Of a DNA stretch of 64,000 nucleotides, positions 1-8,491 are shown piece after piece. The position numbers and the translations under genes are program-made. Origin of the DNA: JAJOKK01 sp965370555 (lineage in GTDB: Bacteria; Bipolaricaulota; Bipolaricaulia; UBA7950; UBA9294); the NCBI GenBank assembly GCA_965370555.1, contig CBDUVB010000003.1, positions 40,509 to 104,508 of the forward strand, given 5' to 3'. The notes under the pieces are model-generated. The model was not told the DNA's origin. It did not search any database and saw only the letters and a program-made list of their open reading frames with translations. How positions within the stretch are numbered: position 1 is the first letter of the stretch; every line of letters begins with the position of its first letter.

Positions 1-2
1 TC

Positions 3-253
3 GCAGTACGGGTCGAGCCGCACCCCGAGGAGGTGTGTTGATCCACGTGATCGACACCGGGGAGGGGATGGATGAGGAGACGCTAGCCCATCTCTTCGAT
101 CGCTTCTATCGAGGCACGGGTGATCGTGCTTTTGGGGGATTAGGCCTTGGACTAGCGATCACGAAAGAGCTGGTGCGAGCCCACGGCGGGAGGATCTGGG
201 TCGAGAGTCATCCGGGCGCAGGAACACGATTATCCTTCACCTTACCTCTCTAG
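3..253 (+). CDS. Sensor histidine kinase, C-terminal ATPase fragment (partial, probable frameshift)
   Basis: This is the C-terminal end of a two-component sensor kinase; its N-terminus lies outside the window. The HATPase_c G1 box (DTGEGMDEE) and the G2 box (GLGLGLAITKELVRAHGG) are visible, ending with the usual WVESHPGAGTRLSFTLPL-type tail. The family sequence starts in frame 3 (VRVEPHPEEV, positions 6-35) and hits a TGA at 39-41. It then continues seamlessly in frame 2 from about position 38 (LIHVIDTGEG). Two extra bases in the GTGTG run at 33-37 would explain this, as either a real mutation or a sequence error. A response regulator would be expected further upstream. The ATPase assignment is firm; whether the gene is intact is not. 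Confidence 0.8.
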   Translation, partial: STGRAAPRGGVLIHVIDTGEGMDEETLAHLFDRFYRGTGDRAFGGLGLGLAITKELVRAHGGRIWVESHPGAGTRLSFTLPL

Positions 254-311
254 AAAACGCTTGCTGCAAGCTGATAACTTCCCGATAAGTTCTCCACTCC
301 ATGTTCATACT

Positions 312-328
312 GGGGTGCTATCATCCCC
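312..328. promoter_or_regulatory. Imperfect palindrome upstream of small secreted protein
   Basis: GGGGTG-CTAT-CATCCCC is a near-perfect dyad containing a TATCAT -10-like hexamer (319-324), 28 bp before the start of the next gene. It could be an operator for the response regulator encoded upstream. No good -35 box is visible, so this is a weak call. Confidence 0.25.
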
Positions 329-355
329 GTATCTTAAGAAAAGGGAGTGGTCAAA

Positions 356-682
356 ATGACCAAAGCAAGAAAGCTGATTGTAGGATTGTTGATGGTGAGT
401 CTCCTCGCTGTGGGTGTAGTCGCCCTGGCGGAGAACGGGTTCGGCGGAAAGGATTCTGCTGATTGGGCTGCTGCGCGAGCGGCAGGGGAGTGTTCCTGCG
501 ATGAAGAGAGGGACATGGACGGAGACGGAATCTCCAACTGTGATGATCCGGATTTCGTTCGCCCCCTCGATGGGAGCGGCTACGGTCAGATGCAGGGCTA
601 CGGAAGAGGCCTGCGTGACGGCAGTGGCAACGGTATGTGCGATGGGAGCGGCTACGGCCACGGTGCCCACGGATCGCAGTAG
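356..682 (+). CDS. Small secreted Gly/Tyr-rich protein with a calcium-loop motif
   Basis: This 108-residue protein has an N-terminal signal peptide (hydrophobic core LIVGLLMVSLLAVGVVALA). ATG 356 is chosen because AGGGAG (342-347) lies 8 bp upstream; GTG 347 sits inside that site. The mature part has DMDGDGISNCDDPD (about residues 57-70), an Asp-rich loop like the calcium-binding repeats of thrombospondin type 3 or dockerins. After it come two copies of DGSGYG in a Gly/Tyr/Asp-rich tail. It follows a two-component kinase and precedes a secreted protein and a membrane ferredoxin, so it may be a target of that signalling pair. The function is unknown and the family was not recognised. Confidence 0.7.
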   Translation: MTKARKLIVGLLMVSLLAVGVVALAENGFGGKDSADWAAARAAGECSCDEERDMDGDGISNCDDPDFVRPLDGSGYGQMQGYGRGLRDGSGNGMCDGSGYGHGAHGSQ

Positions 683-700
683 CATTATCATATGATCAAC

Positions 701-734
701 GAGCGGCGATCGGCTCTAAGATCGATCGCCGCTC
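701..734 (+). terminator. Strong intercistronic hairpin
   Basis: GAGCGGCGATCG (701-712) pairs perfectly with CGATCGCCGCTC (723-734) around a 10-nt loop. There is no T-tract after it, so it may be an mRNA-stabilising or Rho-related structure between the small secreted protein and the next gene rather than a classic intrinsic terminator. Confidence 0.55.
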
Positions 735-763
735 ACTTACAGGTATAAGAAAGGAAGACAAAG

Positions 764-1429
764 ATGAAAGAAAGAACGGCTAGGGCCACACTCTTAGTGC
801 TTATCGGGCTTCTCTTGGGGGCGTTTGCTGTTTCGGCGTGCGATTTTGCCTTCAATTACGACGAGATCACGGCCCCGGTGGGGACCGTGGGGGAGATCGG
901 GGTGCGCGTGCAGAAGACGCACATCAATTGCACGATGACCGATCAGTTTGACTATCAATTTGCCTGGGAGAACCTCCAGATCCTCGGGGAAACACCGTGG
1001 GAGGAGGTAGGTCCGCAGCTCTACGAGAAGTGGTTCAAGGTCTCTTTGAGTGCACCGGGTGAGGGCTTCTTGAAGATCTCAAAGACCTGTTCTAAGGAGG
1101 GGTACGAAGAGGCGATTCTGCCGGTTACGGTGACCGAGGGAGCGGCGGATGGAGCCTTCTTGCAGTCTCTTTCGGGAACCTATCCGTTCGAATTGGAGGC
1201 GGACCTCTCTATAAAGACAGTTGTCGGAGCGGTCCACCTTGTGGGGGAACTCCTCACAATCGGCGATCTTCAGGTCTTGCTCCCGACGATCCCCATCGGA
1301 TTGGAAGACTACTTTGGCGAGGCGCGCCTGTACTATACTCCGGGTGAGGAGCGAACAGAGCCGCTCCTTCTGGTAAGCGAGGACTTTCTCTACCGGTTCG
1401 ATTACCTGGTTGCAGAGGCCTCTTCGTAA
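764..1429 (+). CDS. Secreted protein of unknown function
   Basis: This is a 221-residue protein with a clear signal peptide (LLVLIGLLLGAFAVSACD); the SAC-D end could be a weak lipobox. The mature protein contains three further cysteines spread along the chain and is probably beta-rich. The region around residues 25-125 (TAPVGTVGEIGVRVQ through ILPVTVTEG) has the feel of an immunoglobulin-like domain with a final strand. A good ATG is preceded by GAAAGGAAG. The gene lies 6 bp upstream of the membrane 4Fe-4S protein, so the two are likely co-transcribed and may work together, perhaps on an extracytoplasmic redox or metal step. I do not recognise the family. Confidence 0.65.
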   Translation: MKERTARATLLVLIGLLLGAFAVSACDFAFNYDEITAPVGTVGEIGVRVQKTHINCTMTDQFDYQFAWENLQILGETPWEEVGPQLYEKWFKVSLSAPGEGFLKISKTCSKEGYEEAILPVTVTEGAADGAFLQSLSGTYPFELEADLSIKTVVGAVHLVGELLTIGDLQVLLPTIPIGLEDYFGEARLYYTPGEERTEPLLLVSEDFLYRFDYLVAEASS

Positions 1430-1435
1430 TAGAGG

Positions 1436-2377
1436 ATGAACATGAGAAAGATCGCTGCGGGGATAATAGGTGGAGCCTTGCTCCTTATCCTGGTTGCGGG
1501 CTCCGTTCTCCTCGCGGATGGTTTTGGCTCTCAGAGCAACTTCGGCACAACCGATGAGAGCCACACCTTTCAAGGCCCGGAGACACAACCATCAGAACAG
1601 ACGAGCTACTTCATTCACGAACAGGGATTGAAACTCATCCTGCTTGGTCTGTTCAGCGTGCTTGCCATGGGGATCATCGTCCTTCGCAAGTACAGGCTTC
1701 GGCGCTGGCTGCTCCTCGCTTCGGTGATTGTCTTGGGATTTGTCATGGGTGGGTTTCTCTGTCCGGTGGCGGCGGTGCAGAACATATTCCTCAAGGCGAA
1801 CACCGGATACCTGTTGCTCTTTCTGGTCCCGGTGGTGCTCGCGTTGGTCATGGGACGCCTCTTCTGCGGGTATATCTGCCCGTTCGGGGCGGCACAGGAG
1901 CTTCTCCACGTACGCAAGTGGGGGTGGAGGATCCCTTCAAAGTGGATGCGCGTTCTTACGAAGCTGAAGTACGCCCTCTTGATCTACCTTGTCGTGCGTG
2001 TCCTTGTCACGGGGAGTGTGATCTTACAGGATTACTCCCCGTTCAAGCCCCTCTTCTCCTGGGGAGGGACACCGGTGACGATCGGAGTCACCGCTCTCTT
2101 TGCTCTCCTATCCATCTTCCTCTATCGCCCATTCTGCCGAACTCTCTGTCCTCTCGGGGTTTTCCTCTCGCTTTTGTCGCGGTTTTCCCTCTTTCGCATT
2201 CGTGCAAACACGAGCTGCGTAAGTTGCAACCTGTGCACGAAGGAATGCCCGAATGGCGCGATGGATGGCGGAACGGTCGATACGGGCGAGTGTCTGCTCT
2301 GTGGGGAATGCGCGGGAATCTGCCCTACAAGCTCCTTGTGCATCGAGCGACGACGGTTTGGAAGCACAAGGGAGTGA
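1436..2377 (+). CDS. Membrane 4Fe-4S protein of the NapH/NosR-C type
   Basis: This 313-residue membrane electron-transfer protein has several transmembrane segments interleaved with the family cysteine motifs: FLCPVAAVQ (about residue 104), CGYICP (about 145), CRTLCP (about 234), then two bacterial ferredoxin clusters CVSCNLCTKECP (about 261) and CLLCGECAGICP (about 286). Such proteins pass electrons from quinol to periplasmic or cytoplasmic acceptors. The final partner is not encoded nearby except for the secreted protein just upstream. Two ATGs (1436 and 1442) are possible. The N-terminal 50 residues hold a signal-anchor and a short Ser/Thr/Gln-rich external loop. Confidence 0.88.
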   Translation: MNMRKIAAGIIGGALLLILVAGSVLLADGFGSQSNFGTTDESHTFQGPETQPSEQTSYFIHEQGLKLILLGLFSVLAMGIIVLRKYRLRRWLLLASVIVLGFVMGGFLCPVAAVQNIFLKANTGYLLLFLVPVVLALVMGRLFCGYICPFGAAQELLHVRKWGWRIPSKWMRVLTKLKYALLIYLVVRVLVTGSVILQDYSPFKPLFSWGGTPVTIGVTALFALLSIFLYRPFCRTLCPLGVFLSLLSRFSLFRIRANTSCVSCNLCTKECPNGAMDGGTVDTGECLLCGECAGICPTSSLCIERRRFGSTRE

Positions 2378-2391
2378 CGCCGGGCCCTTTC

Positions 2392-3000
2392 TTAACTGCC
2401 GCAGGTGTTGCAGCCGCCGATCTTAATGATCTTGGTGAGGAAGCCTGATTTTCCGTTGTCGTCGATCACGGTGAGACGGACCGTGTAAGATTTCGCTAGT
2501 TCATAGGTGTGTTGGACAACTTCCCCGCTGCTTGTTGCGCCGTCGCCAAAGGACCAGAGCCACTCGACGATGTATCCATCCTCATCGTATGAGCCAGATG
2601 CGTCGAATACAGTTGGTATCAGCCTTTGGGGTATATGGGGCCAGACTCCGAACTCGGCCTGCGGGGCGTGATTTAGCGCCTCCACGTTGTGCGTGATCGC
2701 ACCGACCGCGCCGGTCGAGTCGGTGACGGTGAGGGTGACGGGGTAGACTCCCTTTTCGTAGAAGGTGTGGGTGACGTTAACCCCGGTATCGGTCTCTCCA
2801 TCCTTGAAGTTCCACGCGTAGGAGACGATCGCGCCATTCGGGCTGCTCGATGCGCTGGCGTCGAAGTGGACGGTGAGCGGGGGAAAGGCAAACTCGGGAT
2901 CGGCGCTGAATTCCGCGCGGGGGCTGCTGGAGAACAGGCAGCCGCCGAGGGCGAACAGGCCTGCGAGCAGAACAAGAATAAAGACGTATTTAACCTTCAT
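2392..3000 (-). CDS. PKD-domain lipoprotein
   Basis: This is a 202-residue predicted lipoprotein. The signal peptide ends in the lipobox LGGC (cysteine at residue 21). Two PKD (polycystic kidney disease) immunoglobulin-like domains follow. The first, about residues 30-108, has PPLTVHFDASASSSPNG and YAWNFKDGE; the second, about 112-195, has VFDASGSYDEDG and WLWSFGDG. Both end in the typical HTF/HTY...YTVRLTVTD strands. The C-terminus has a CNTCGS tail, so a disulfide is possible. PKD domains usually bind proteins or polysaccharides at the cell surface. The gene converges on the NapH-like gene, with only 14 bp between them. Confidence 0.85.
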   Translation of the reverse strand: MKVKYVFILVLLAGLFALGGCLFSSSPRAEFSADPEFAFPPLTVHFDASASSSPNGAIVSYAWNFKDGETDTGVNVTHTFYEKGVYPVTLTVTDSTGAVGAITHNVEALNHAPQAEFGVWPHIPQRLIPTVFDASGSYDEDGYIVEWLWSFGDGATSSGEVVQHTYELAKSYTVRLTVIDDNGKSGFLTKIIKIGGCNTCGS

Positions 3001-3123
3001 CGTGATGACGCACCTCGTTGATTGTTGTTTATCGTCATTCTACTTTGCTGAGTACCGTAGCGCACGAAGAAAGGGGACCGAGCGTTCAGCAATCAGCCGT
3101 CAACTAGCAATACTCAGTTTTTG

Positions 3124-3442
3124 GGCTCTTTGTCATTTCGAGTGGGTAACGCCTCCTAACTTTCAATCCCTCAGTGTAGCCAACCGCTCAAGGGATATTC
3201 CCGTGTAGGCCAAGCTCGATTTCAGATTGACCACTTGGAACGCGGTCCTTTTAATCTCTTAGGAAGCCAGGAGACCAGGAAAGAGGCATGAGATAGCGGT
3301 TCACTATAAAGCCAGAGGAAACGCGTGTCTTTCTTGTTTTCAACTCAAGAATTCTGGCTCTTTTCCTGGATTCCTGGTTTCCTTAGAGCAAAAACGCAGG
3401 CAAGCTTAACTTTCAGTTACCCACTCAAGACGATAAGGAACC
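3124..3442. repeat. Inverted-repeat (MITE-like) intergenic element, copy 1
   Basis: The stretch 3001-3490 holds no gene. It contains GGCTCTTTGTCATTTCGAGT followed by GGGTAACGCC (from 3124), and an inverted related end, GTTACCCACTCAAGACGATA followed by AGGAACC (3416-3442). The same ends bound an element of nearly the same size at 24050-24371, and single ends occur near 44904 and 53600. The AT-rich middle shows no coding signal. Confidence 0.55.
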
Positions 3443-3490
3443 AGTTCTCGTGGATTGGCTTTTAGCTGAATGCTGATGGCTGAGAGCTTC

Positions 3491-5914
3491 CTACTCCTCT
3501 TTCTCGTTCTCGTCTTCCTTTTTCTCTTCCTTCAAGGCCTGGCGGATCGCTTCCAGCCGTTCTGCTACGTGGGCGAATACCGTCCCCTCCGGGAAGGTGC
3601 CGTCCTCCTGCATGGTCCCAGCAGGGACGCCGGTTAGGATCTCGATTCCCTCTTCCACGGTTGCCACCGGGTAAATGTGGAACTTTCCTGCCTTAACAGC
3701 GTCGACGATCTCTTCTGCGAGCATCAGGTTGTCGATATTCTGTACCGGGATCAACACCCCTTCTTCACCTGTGGTCCCCTTGACCTGGCAGACCTTGAAG
3801 AACCCTTCGATCTTCTCGTTCACCCCGCCGATCGGTTGGATCTCACCCTTCTGATTGATCGAGCCGGTGATCGCGATCCCTTGTTTGATCGGAAGGTTGG
3901 AGAGACTGGAGAGGATGGCGTAGAGCTCGGTGCTCGATGCGCTGTCCCCGTCGATCATCGAGTAGCTCTGCTCGAAAGCGAGGCTGGCCGATAAACTGAG
4001 AGATTTCTTACTTGCGAACCGCTCGCCGAGGAACCCTTTTAGGATCATTATCCCTTTGGTGTGCGTGTGCCCTCCTAGTTCAGCCTCGCGCTCGATGTCC
4101 ACGATCCCTCCTTTCCCGGTGTGGACCGACGCCGTGATCCGCGATGGCTTCCCGAACATGTAGTCTCCGAGCTGGAGTACGGCCAATCCGTTCACCTGGC
4201 CGACCTTCTCTCCCGTGGTGTCAACGAGGATTTGGCCGCGGGCGATCATCTCGCGGATCTTCTCCTCGATCCGATTGCGGCGATCGTCTTTTTTCGCAAG
4301 CGCGAGTTGGACATGCTTGCCGGTGACATACGGTGAGTCCTCTGTGCGTGCCCAGTAGGAGGACTCCTTGACAATAGAGGTTAGGTTTCCAAACCGACAG
4401 GAGAGCTTCTTCTGGTCGCCAGCGAGCTCGGAGGAGTACTCGACGATCTTCGCCACCCCACTCGGGTCGAAGGGGAGGATGGTCTGCTCTTCCTTGCAGC
4501 GGGCGCGAAGGAAATGTGCGATCTCCTGTTCATGTTCAGGGGTTCGTTCCATCTCGGTGTCGAAGTCGCTTTTCACACTGAAGAGCTTGGGAAAATCCTC
4601 ATCGTAGTAGTGAAGAAGCTCGTAGATCTGCGGGTTCCCGATAATGATGATCTTCAGTTCGAACGGAACTGGTTCCGGTTTCAGCCCCTCGGTGGTGGCA
4701 TAACCGAGCATCTGCAGTGGATCCTCGATCCGGATCTCCCCCCGCTTGAGGGCGATTTTAAGTGCTTCCCAGGAGAGGCCGACGCGGAACAGATTGTTCG
4801 CGTTCAGGACCAGGTAGCCCCCGTTGGCTCGGTGAAGCGACCCTGGCTTGATCATCGTGAAATCGGTAGTGGCGACCCCCATTTGCACACGCCGTTCGAT
4901 CGAGCCGAACAGATTGGTATAGGTAGCATTCTGCTCCACGATCACTGGTGCGCCTTCCGTCTTCGAGTTATCGACCAGGACATTGACGTAGTAGCGCTTG
5001 AACGGGTCGGACTGCGAGACAGGGAAGGGGAAGGGCATCTTCTGTCCACTGTTCTTCCCCCCGTCCTGAAACTGCTTCAGGTGCTCGACGATGTCCACCT
5101 TGACGGCCTCGAGGAAGGAGACCACCTTGGGGAGCTCACCGTAACGTGACTTCAGTTGATTGAACCGTGGTTCGATGGTGAATAAGACAGCCTCCTTGGC
5201 GAGTTTCTTGATCTCCGCTTCTCGCTCCTCCTCCACGCGGGCGATCTCCTGCAGGTTCTCCTGGATGATCGTCTGCACCTGGCTCTGTTTTTCACGGATC
5301 TGGGAGCGCTCTTCCTCGGAGAGGGCGGCGTACTCCTCCTGGCTGAGCGGTTCTCCCTTCTCCTGCAGGGGGAGGGTGTTGATGCCGATCGGGGTGCGCT
5401 GGATGGCGAAACCGAGCTCACGGGACTTTGCTTCCATATCGTCTGCCAGTTTGGAGCGCTTCTCGACGAAACGTTCGCTGATCTTCTTGCTGCGAGCCTT
5501 GAATTCGTCGGATGCTAAGACTTTGGGGATGTCACGCTTGAGACGCGAGATCAACTGCTCCATGTCTTTGCGTAACTGGATCCCCATACCCGCGGTGAGA
5601 TCCAAGTAGTGGGGGCTGTAGGGGGTTGAGAAGTTATGCACGTAGCACAGGTCGGGCGGTTTCGGCTCATCCTTGCTGGCGCGGCTCAAGAAATCCTCCA
5701 CTGCCGACATCTTCCCGGTTCCTGGGCCTCCAGCGACGTAGATGTTATAACGATTCTTGGCGTCCTTAATTCCTAAGCCAAGCTTAAGCGCCTCTATGGC
5801 GCGTGCCTGCCCGATGATCCGATCGAGCGGCTCCAGGTCGGCGGTTGTCTTAAAGGCGAACTGCTTCGGGTCGCACGTACAACGAAGTTGATTGCTATTC
5901 AGTTTATTGACCAT
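3491..5914 (-). CDS. Lon-like ATP-dependent protease (AAA_32/LonB-type)
   Basis: This 807-residue cytoplasmic protease-chaperone is related to Lon. The N-terminus has the family signature (PLDRIIGQARAIEALKLGLG), then Walker A GGPGTGKM (about residue 62). A long coiled-coil insertion follows at about residues 170-240, with many Glu/Lys/Gln, and the AAA core continues with the GEIRIEDP and LKIIIIGNP regions. The C-terminal S16 domain carries the catalytic Ser in DGDSASSTELYA and the Lys in GGVNEKIEGF. The tail is a charged Lys/Glu stretch. ATG at 5914 is preceded by GGAGGATAACAAC. This family lacks the N-terminal substrate domain of classical LonA. It is divergent from the phospholipase-D-like gene. 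Confidence 0.92.
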   Translation of the reverse strand: MVNKLNSNQLRCTCDPKQFAFKTTADLEPLDRIIGQARAIEALKLGLGIKDAKNRYNIYVAGGPGTGKMSAVEDFLSRASKDEPKPPDLCYVHNFSTPYSPHYLDLTAGMGIQLRKDMEQLISRLKRDIPKVLASDEFKARSKKISERFVEKRSKLADDMEAKSRELGFAIQRTPIGINTLPLQEKGEPLSQEEYAALSEEERSQIREKQSQVQTIIQENLQEIARVEEEREAEIKKLAKEAVLFTIEPRFNQLKSRYGELPKVVSFLEAVKVDIVEHLKQFQDGGKNSGQKMPFPFPVSQSDPFKRYYVNVLVDNSKTEGAPVIVEQNATYTNLFGSIERRVQMGVATTDFTMIKPGSLHRANGGYLVLNANNLFRVGLSWEALKIALKRGEIRIEDPLQMLGYATTEGLKPEPVPFELKIIIIGNPQIYELLHYYDEDFPKLFSVKSDFDTEMERTPEHEQEIAHFLRARCKEEQTILPFDPSGVAKIVEYSSELAGDQKKLSCRFGNLTSIVKESSYWARTEDSPYVTGKHVQLALAKKDDRRNRIEEKIREMIARGQILVDTTGEKVGQVNGLAVLQLGDYMFGKPSRITASVHTGKGGIVDIEREAELGGHTHTKGIMILKGFLGERFASKKSLSLSASLAFEQSYSMIDGDSASSTELYAILSSLSNLPIKQGIAITGSINQKGEIQPIGGVNEKIEGFFKVCQVKGTTGEEGVLIPVQNIDNLMLAEEIVDAVKAGKFHIYPVATVEEGIEILTGVPAGTMQEDGTFPEGTVFAHVAERLEAIRQALKEEKKEDENEKEE

Positions 5915-5946
5915 GTTGTTATCCTCCGGGTAAGATTCTACCGCAG

Positions 5947-7035
5947 ATGTGTAAACGAGTGCAATGCCGAACCGTTCGTGAAGGGATTCTGTTATTTCTC
6001 ATCCTGGTGGCGATCGTGGTGGGAACCGTTGCGGAGACCCTCGTTCTTCCCCTGATCGGTCGCCCTGGGGAGTGTACCTACTGTCAGGGTGTAGAGGACG
6101 CATTCGACGCGGCAGAGAGCTCGATCGACCTCTTGCTCTCCGATGCGCGGTTGGAGGAGAACCCACTGTGGGACAACCTCCTGGCGGCCGCTTCCCGTGG
6201 GGTTGCGGTGCGTGTCCTCCTCGACCAAAGTGATTGGGCCCCGTCGATCACCGAGAAGAACCGACCGACGATCGATTATCTGACCTTGCACGGGATCGAG
6301 GCCCGGTTTGACGACCCTGCGGTGACCACCCACTCCAAGCTGGTTGTAGTCGATCGTCGGGTCGTGATCCTCGGTTCGACCAACTGGAACCGCTACGCCT
6401 TTACCTCACAGGAGCAGACAGACGTGATCGTGGAGGATGAGAAGGTGGGGGAGGTCTTCGCATCTTACTTCGATCGGCTGTGGTCTGGACACCTCATCGA
6501 GAACGGGGTTAAGCTCGACCTCTCACCCTTGGATGGCGAGGAGCCACTCATCGTCCCGCTTCCCGAGACGGTGGGGACCGCGAACTACGGGCGCGTTCTC
6601 ATCGAGCTTCTCCGGAGCGCACAGCGATCGGTGCACGTCGTGATGTACCGCATTTCTCACTACTCAGGTTATCAGGAGGGCCAGGGAAACGAGATCTTGA
6701 AGGAACTGATCGCCGTGGCCTCCCGGGGGTTGGATGTGAGGGTCCTCATGGACGACTGTTCCTTCTACAGAGAGTCGGCCGAGGCGAACCTGGAGGCGGC
6801 CGACTACCTGCAGCGTCACGGGGTGGAGGTCAGAATGGACGACCCCGATGAGACCACACATGCGAAACTGGTGATCGTCGACGGAGCATCCACTATCCTC
6901 GGCTCGACCAACTGGAACTACTACTCCCTGGAACGGAACAACGAGGTCGATATTGCGTTCATCGCCCTTCCCAATGTCGCCGTTCCCTATGAAGCGTTCT
7001 TCCAGACACTGTGGCAACAGGGGAGAGCACCGTGA
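5947..7035 (+). CDS. Exported phospholipase-D-like protein with two HKD motifs
   Basis: This 362-residue protein has an N-terminal hydrophobic anchor (ILLFLILVAIVVGTVAETLV). Two PLD repeats follow, with HSKLVVVDRRVVILGSTNW (about residue 128) and HAKLVIVDGASTILGSTNW (about 310), both complete HxKxxxxD...GSTNW signatures. Two HKD motifs in one chain form a full active site for phosphodiester transfer, so the enzyme could act on phospholipid, cardiolipin precursors or nucleic acid outside the membrane. A CTYC pair just after the anchor could bind metal or form a disulfide. The substrate cannot be told from sequence. Confidence 0.88.
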   Translation: MCKRVQCRTVREGILLFLILVAIVVGTVAETLVLPLIGRPGECTYCQGVEDAFDAAESSIDLLLSDARLEENPLWDNLLAAASRGVAVRVLLDQSDWAPSITEKNRPTIDYLTLHGIEARFDDPAVTTHSKLVVVDRRVVILGSTNWNRYAFTSQEQTDVIVEDEKVGEVFASYFDRLWSGHLIENGVKLDLSPLDGEEPLIVPLPETVGTANYGRVLIELLRSAQRSVHVVMYRISHYSGYQEGQGNEILKELIAVASRGLDVRVLMDDCSFYRESAEANLEAADYLQRHGVEVRMDDPDETTHAKLVIVDGASTILGSTNWNYYSLERNNEVDIAFIALPNVAVPYEAFFQTLWQQGRAP

Positions 7036-7351
7036 GGTAGCACCATGAGGCAGCCCCTCTACATCGTCCTCGTCTGTTTTTCCTTGATTTTCCCCTCTTT
7101 TCCCGCTACTATCTAGGGTGTCGGGAGTGATCCTCTGATGAACAGGGTTTACAGCTTCGGAGCGAACTTCCTTTCGCGAACACGGAAGGTCAGTTCGCCA
7201 CCATCTCAGGTTATCCAGTGCTGTTGTTCGTATGTCTGTGTGAGTCGTAACGGGTTCACCTAGCGATATAGACGGTCCTTTTCGGACGGTCTGGTGCGAT
7301 GATTTTTCTACTATCTTTAATGATTCTATCAAATAAAAAAGGAGGCGGAAA
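7036..7351. other. Intergenic region, leader of the inositol operon
   Basis: No gene is seen in these 316 bp. A small dyad GTCC-TTTTC-GGAC lies near 7273-7285. An A/T-rich run and a strong ribosome site (AAAAAAGGAGGCGG) directly precede the inositol-phosphate synthase. The promoter is probably within the AT-rich last 60 bp, but no convincing -35/-10 pair can be named. Confidence 0.4.
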
Positions 7352-8491
7352 ATGAAAGAGATCAGGACCGCAGTCATCGGAGTGGGGAATTGTGCAAGTG
7401 CGCTTGTGCAGGGAAGGTTTTACTACGCAGACCCAGATGCGGCTGTCCCTGGACTGATCACACAAGACTTCGGGGGGTATCGCCCGCAGCATATCCGGTT
7501 CGTGGCAGCGTTCGATGTCGATGAACGGAAAGTCGGGTTGGACCTGTCGCAAGCGATCTTCTCTCCGCCCAACCGGACGACCGTCTTTCAACGTGAAATC
7601 CCTCATCTGGACTGTCCTGTTCGGATGGGATATATCATCGACAGCATCGCCCCTCATAACGAGGAATACCCGGAGCAGGAGCGGTTCAAGCCACTTGCGA
7701 ACGTCTACGTGACGGAGGAGGAGGCGAAAGAGGCGGTCGTGCACGTTCTGCGCGAGGCGCGGGTCGACGTGGTGGTCAACTACCTCCCCGTGGGAAGCGA
7801 GAAGAACGTGGTCTTCTACGCCGACTGTGCGATCGAGGCCGGTTGCGCGTTGGTCAACGCGATGCCCGTCTTCCTCTCCCAGTTCTACGGGGAGCGCTTC
7901 CGTGAGGCGGGCCTTCCGATCCTGGGAGACGACATCAAGTCGCAGGTCGGGGCGACGATCATCCATCGGGTGTTGACGCGGCTCTTCGAGGATCGCGGCC
8001 AGCCGGTCAAGCAGACCTATCAGTTGAACGTCGGTGGGAACACGGATTTCCTGAACATGCTCGACCGGAATCGCCTGACGAGTAAAAGGATCAGCAAGAC
8101 CCAAGCGGTCACGAGCCAGATGGACGGGGATGGGATCGACCCGAGGAACATCTACGTTGGGCCGAGCGACTACATCCCCTGGCTGAACGACCGCAAACTC
8201 TGTTTCTTGCGGATCGAGGCAGAGCAGTTCGGCGGGGTGCCGATGTATCTCGATCTACGCCTGTCGGTCGAGGACTCCCCTAACTCCGCAGGAGTGGTGA
8301 TGGAGGCCCTGCGTGCGGCGAAGGTCGCCCTCGACCGCGGGCTTGCAGGGCCGATCGCCGAGGCGAGCGCTTACCTCTTCAAGTCCCCGGTGAAGCAGTA
8401 CGAGGACTCCATCGCGCGGCAGATGCTGCGTCGGTTTGCTCTTGGCATAGAGGAGACGCAGCTCGCCACGACGGGACGCAGAGGACAGTGA
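7352..8491 (+). CDS. ino1: Inositol-3-phosphate synthase (Ino1 family)
   Basis: This 379-residue cytoplasmic enzyme makes L-myo-inositol-1(3)-phosphate from glucose-6-phosphate using NAD+. The Rossmann loop GVGNCASALVQG starts at residue 11. Other family signatures are VVNYLPVGSEKNVVFYADC (about 139) and the metal/NAD region GDDIKSQVGATIIHRVL (about 194), followed by the catalytic-core lysine-rich stretch near LNVGGNTDFLNM. The length suits the short bacterial/archaeal type. It overlaps the next gene by four bases (GTGA), so the two are translationally coupled. The product feeds directly into di-myo-inositol phosphate synthesis. Confidence 0.93.
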   Translation: MKEIRTAVIGVGNCASALVQGRFYYADPDAAVPGLITQDFGGYRPQHIRFVAAFDVDERKVGLDLSQAIFSPPNRTTVFQREIPHLDCPVRMGYIIDSIAPHNEEYPEQERFKPLANVYVTEEEAKEAVVHVLREARVDVVVNYLPVGSEKNVVFYADCAIEAGCALVNAMPVFLSQFYGERFREAGLPILGDDIKSQVGATIIHRVLTRLFEDRGQPVKQTYQLNVGGNTDFLNMLDRNRLTSKRISKTQAVTSQMDGDGIDPRNIYVGPSDYIPWLNDRKLCFLRIEAEQFGGVPMYLDLRLSVEDSPNSAGVVMEALRAAKVALDRGLAGPIAEASAYLFKSPVKQYEDSIARQMLRRFALGIEETQLATTGRRGQ

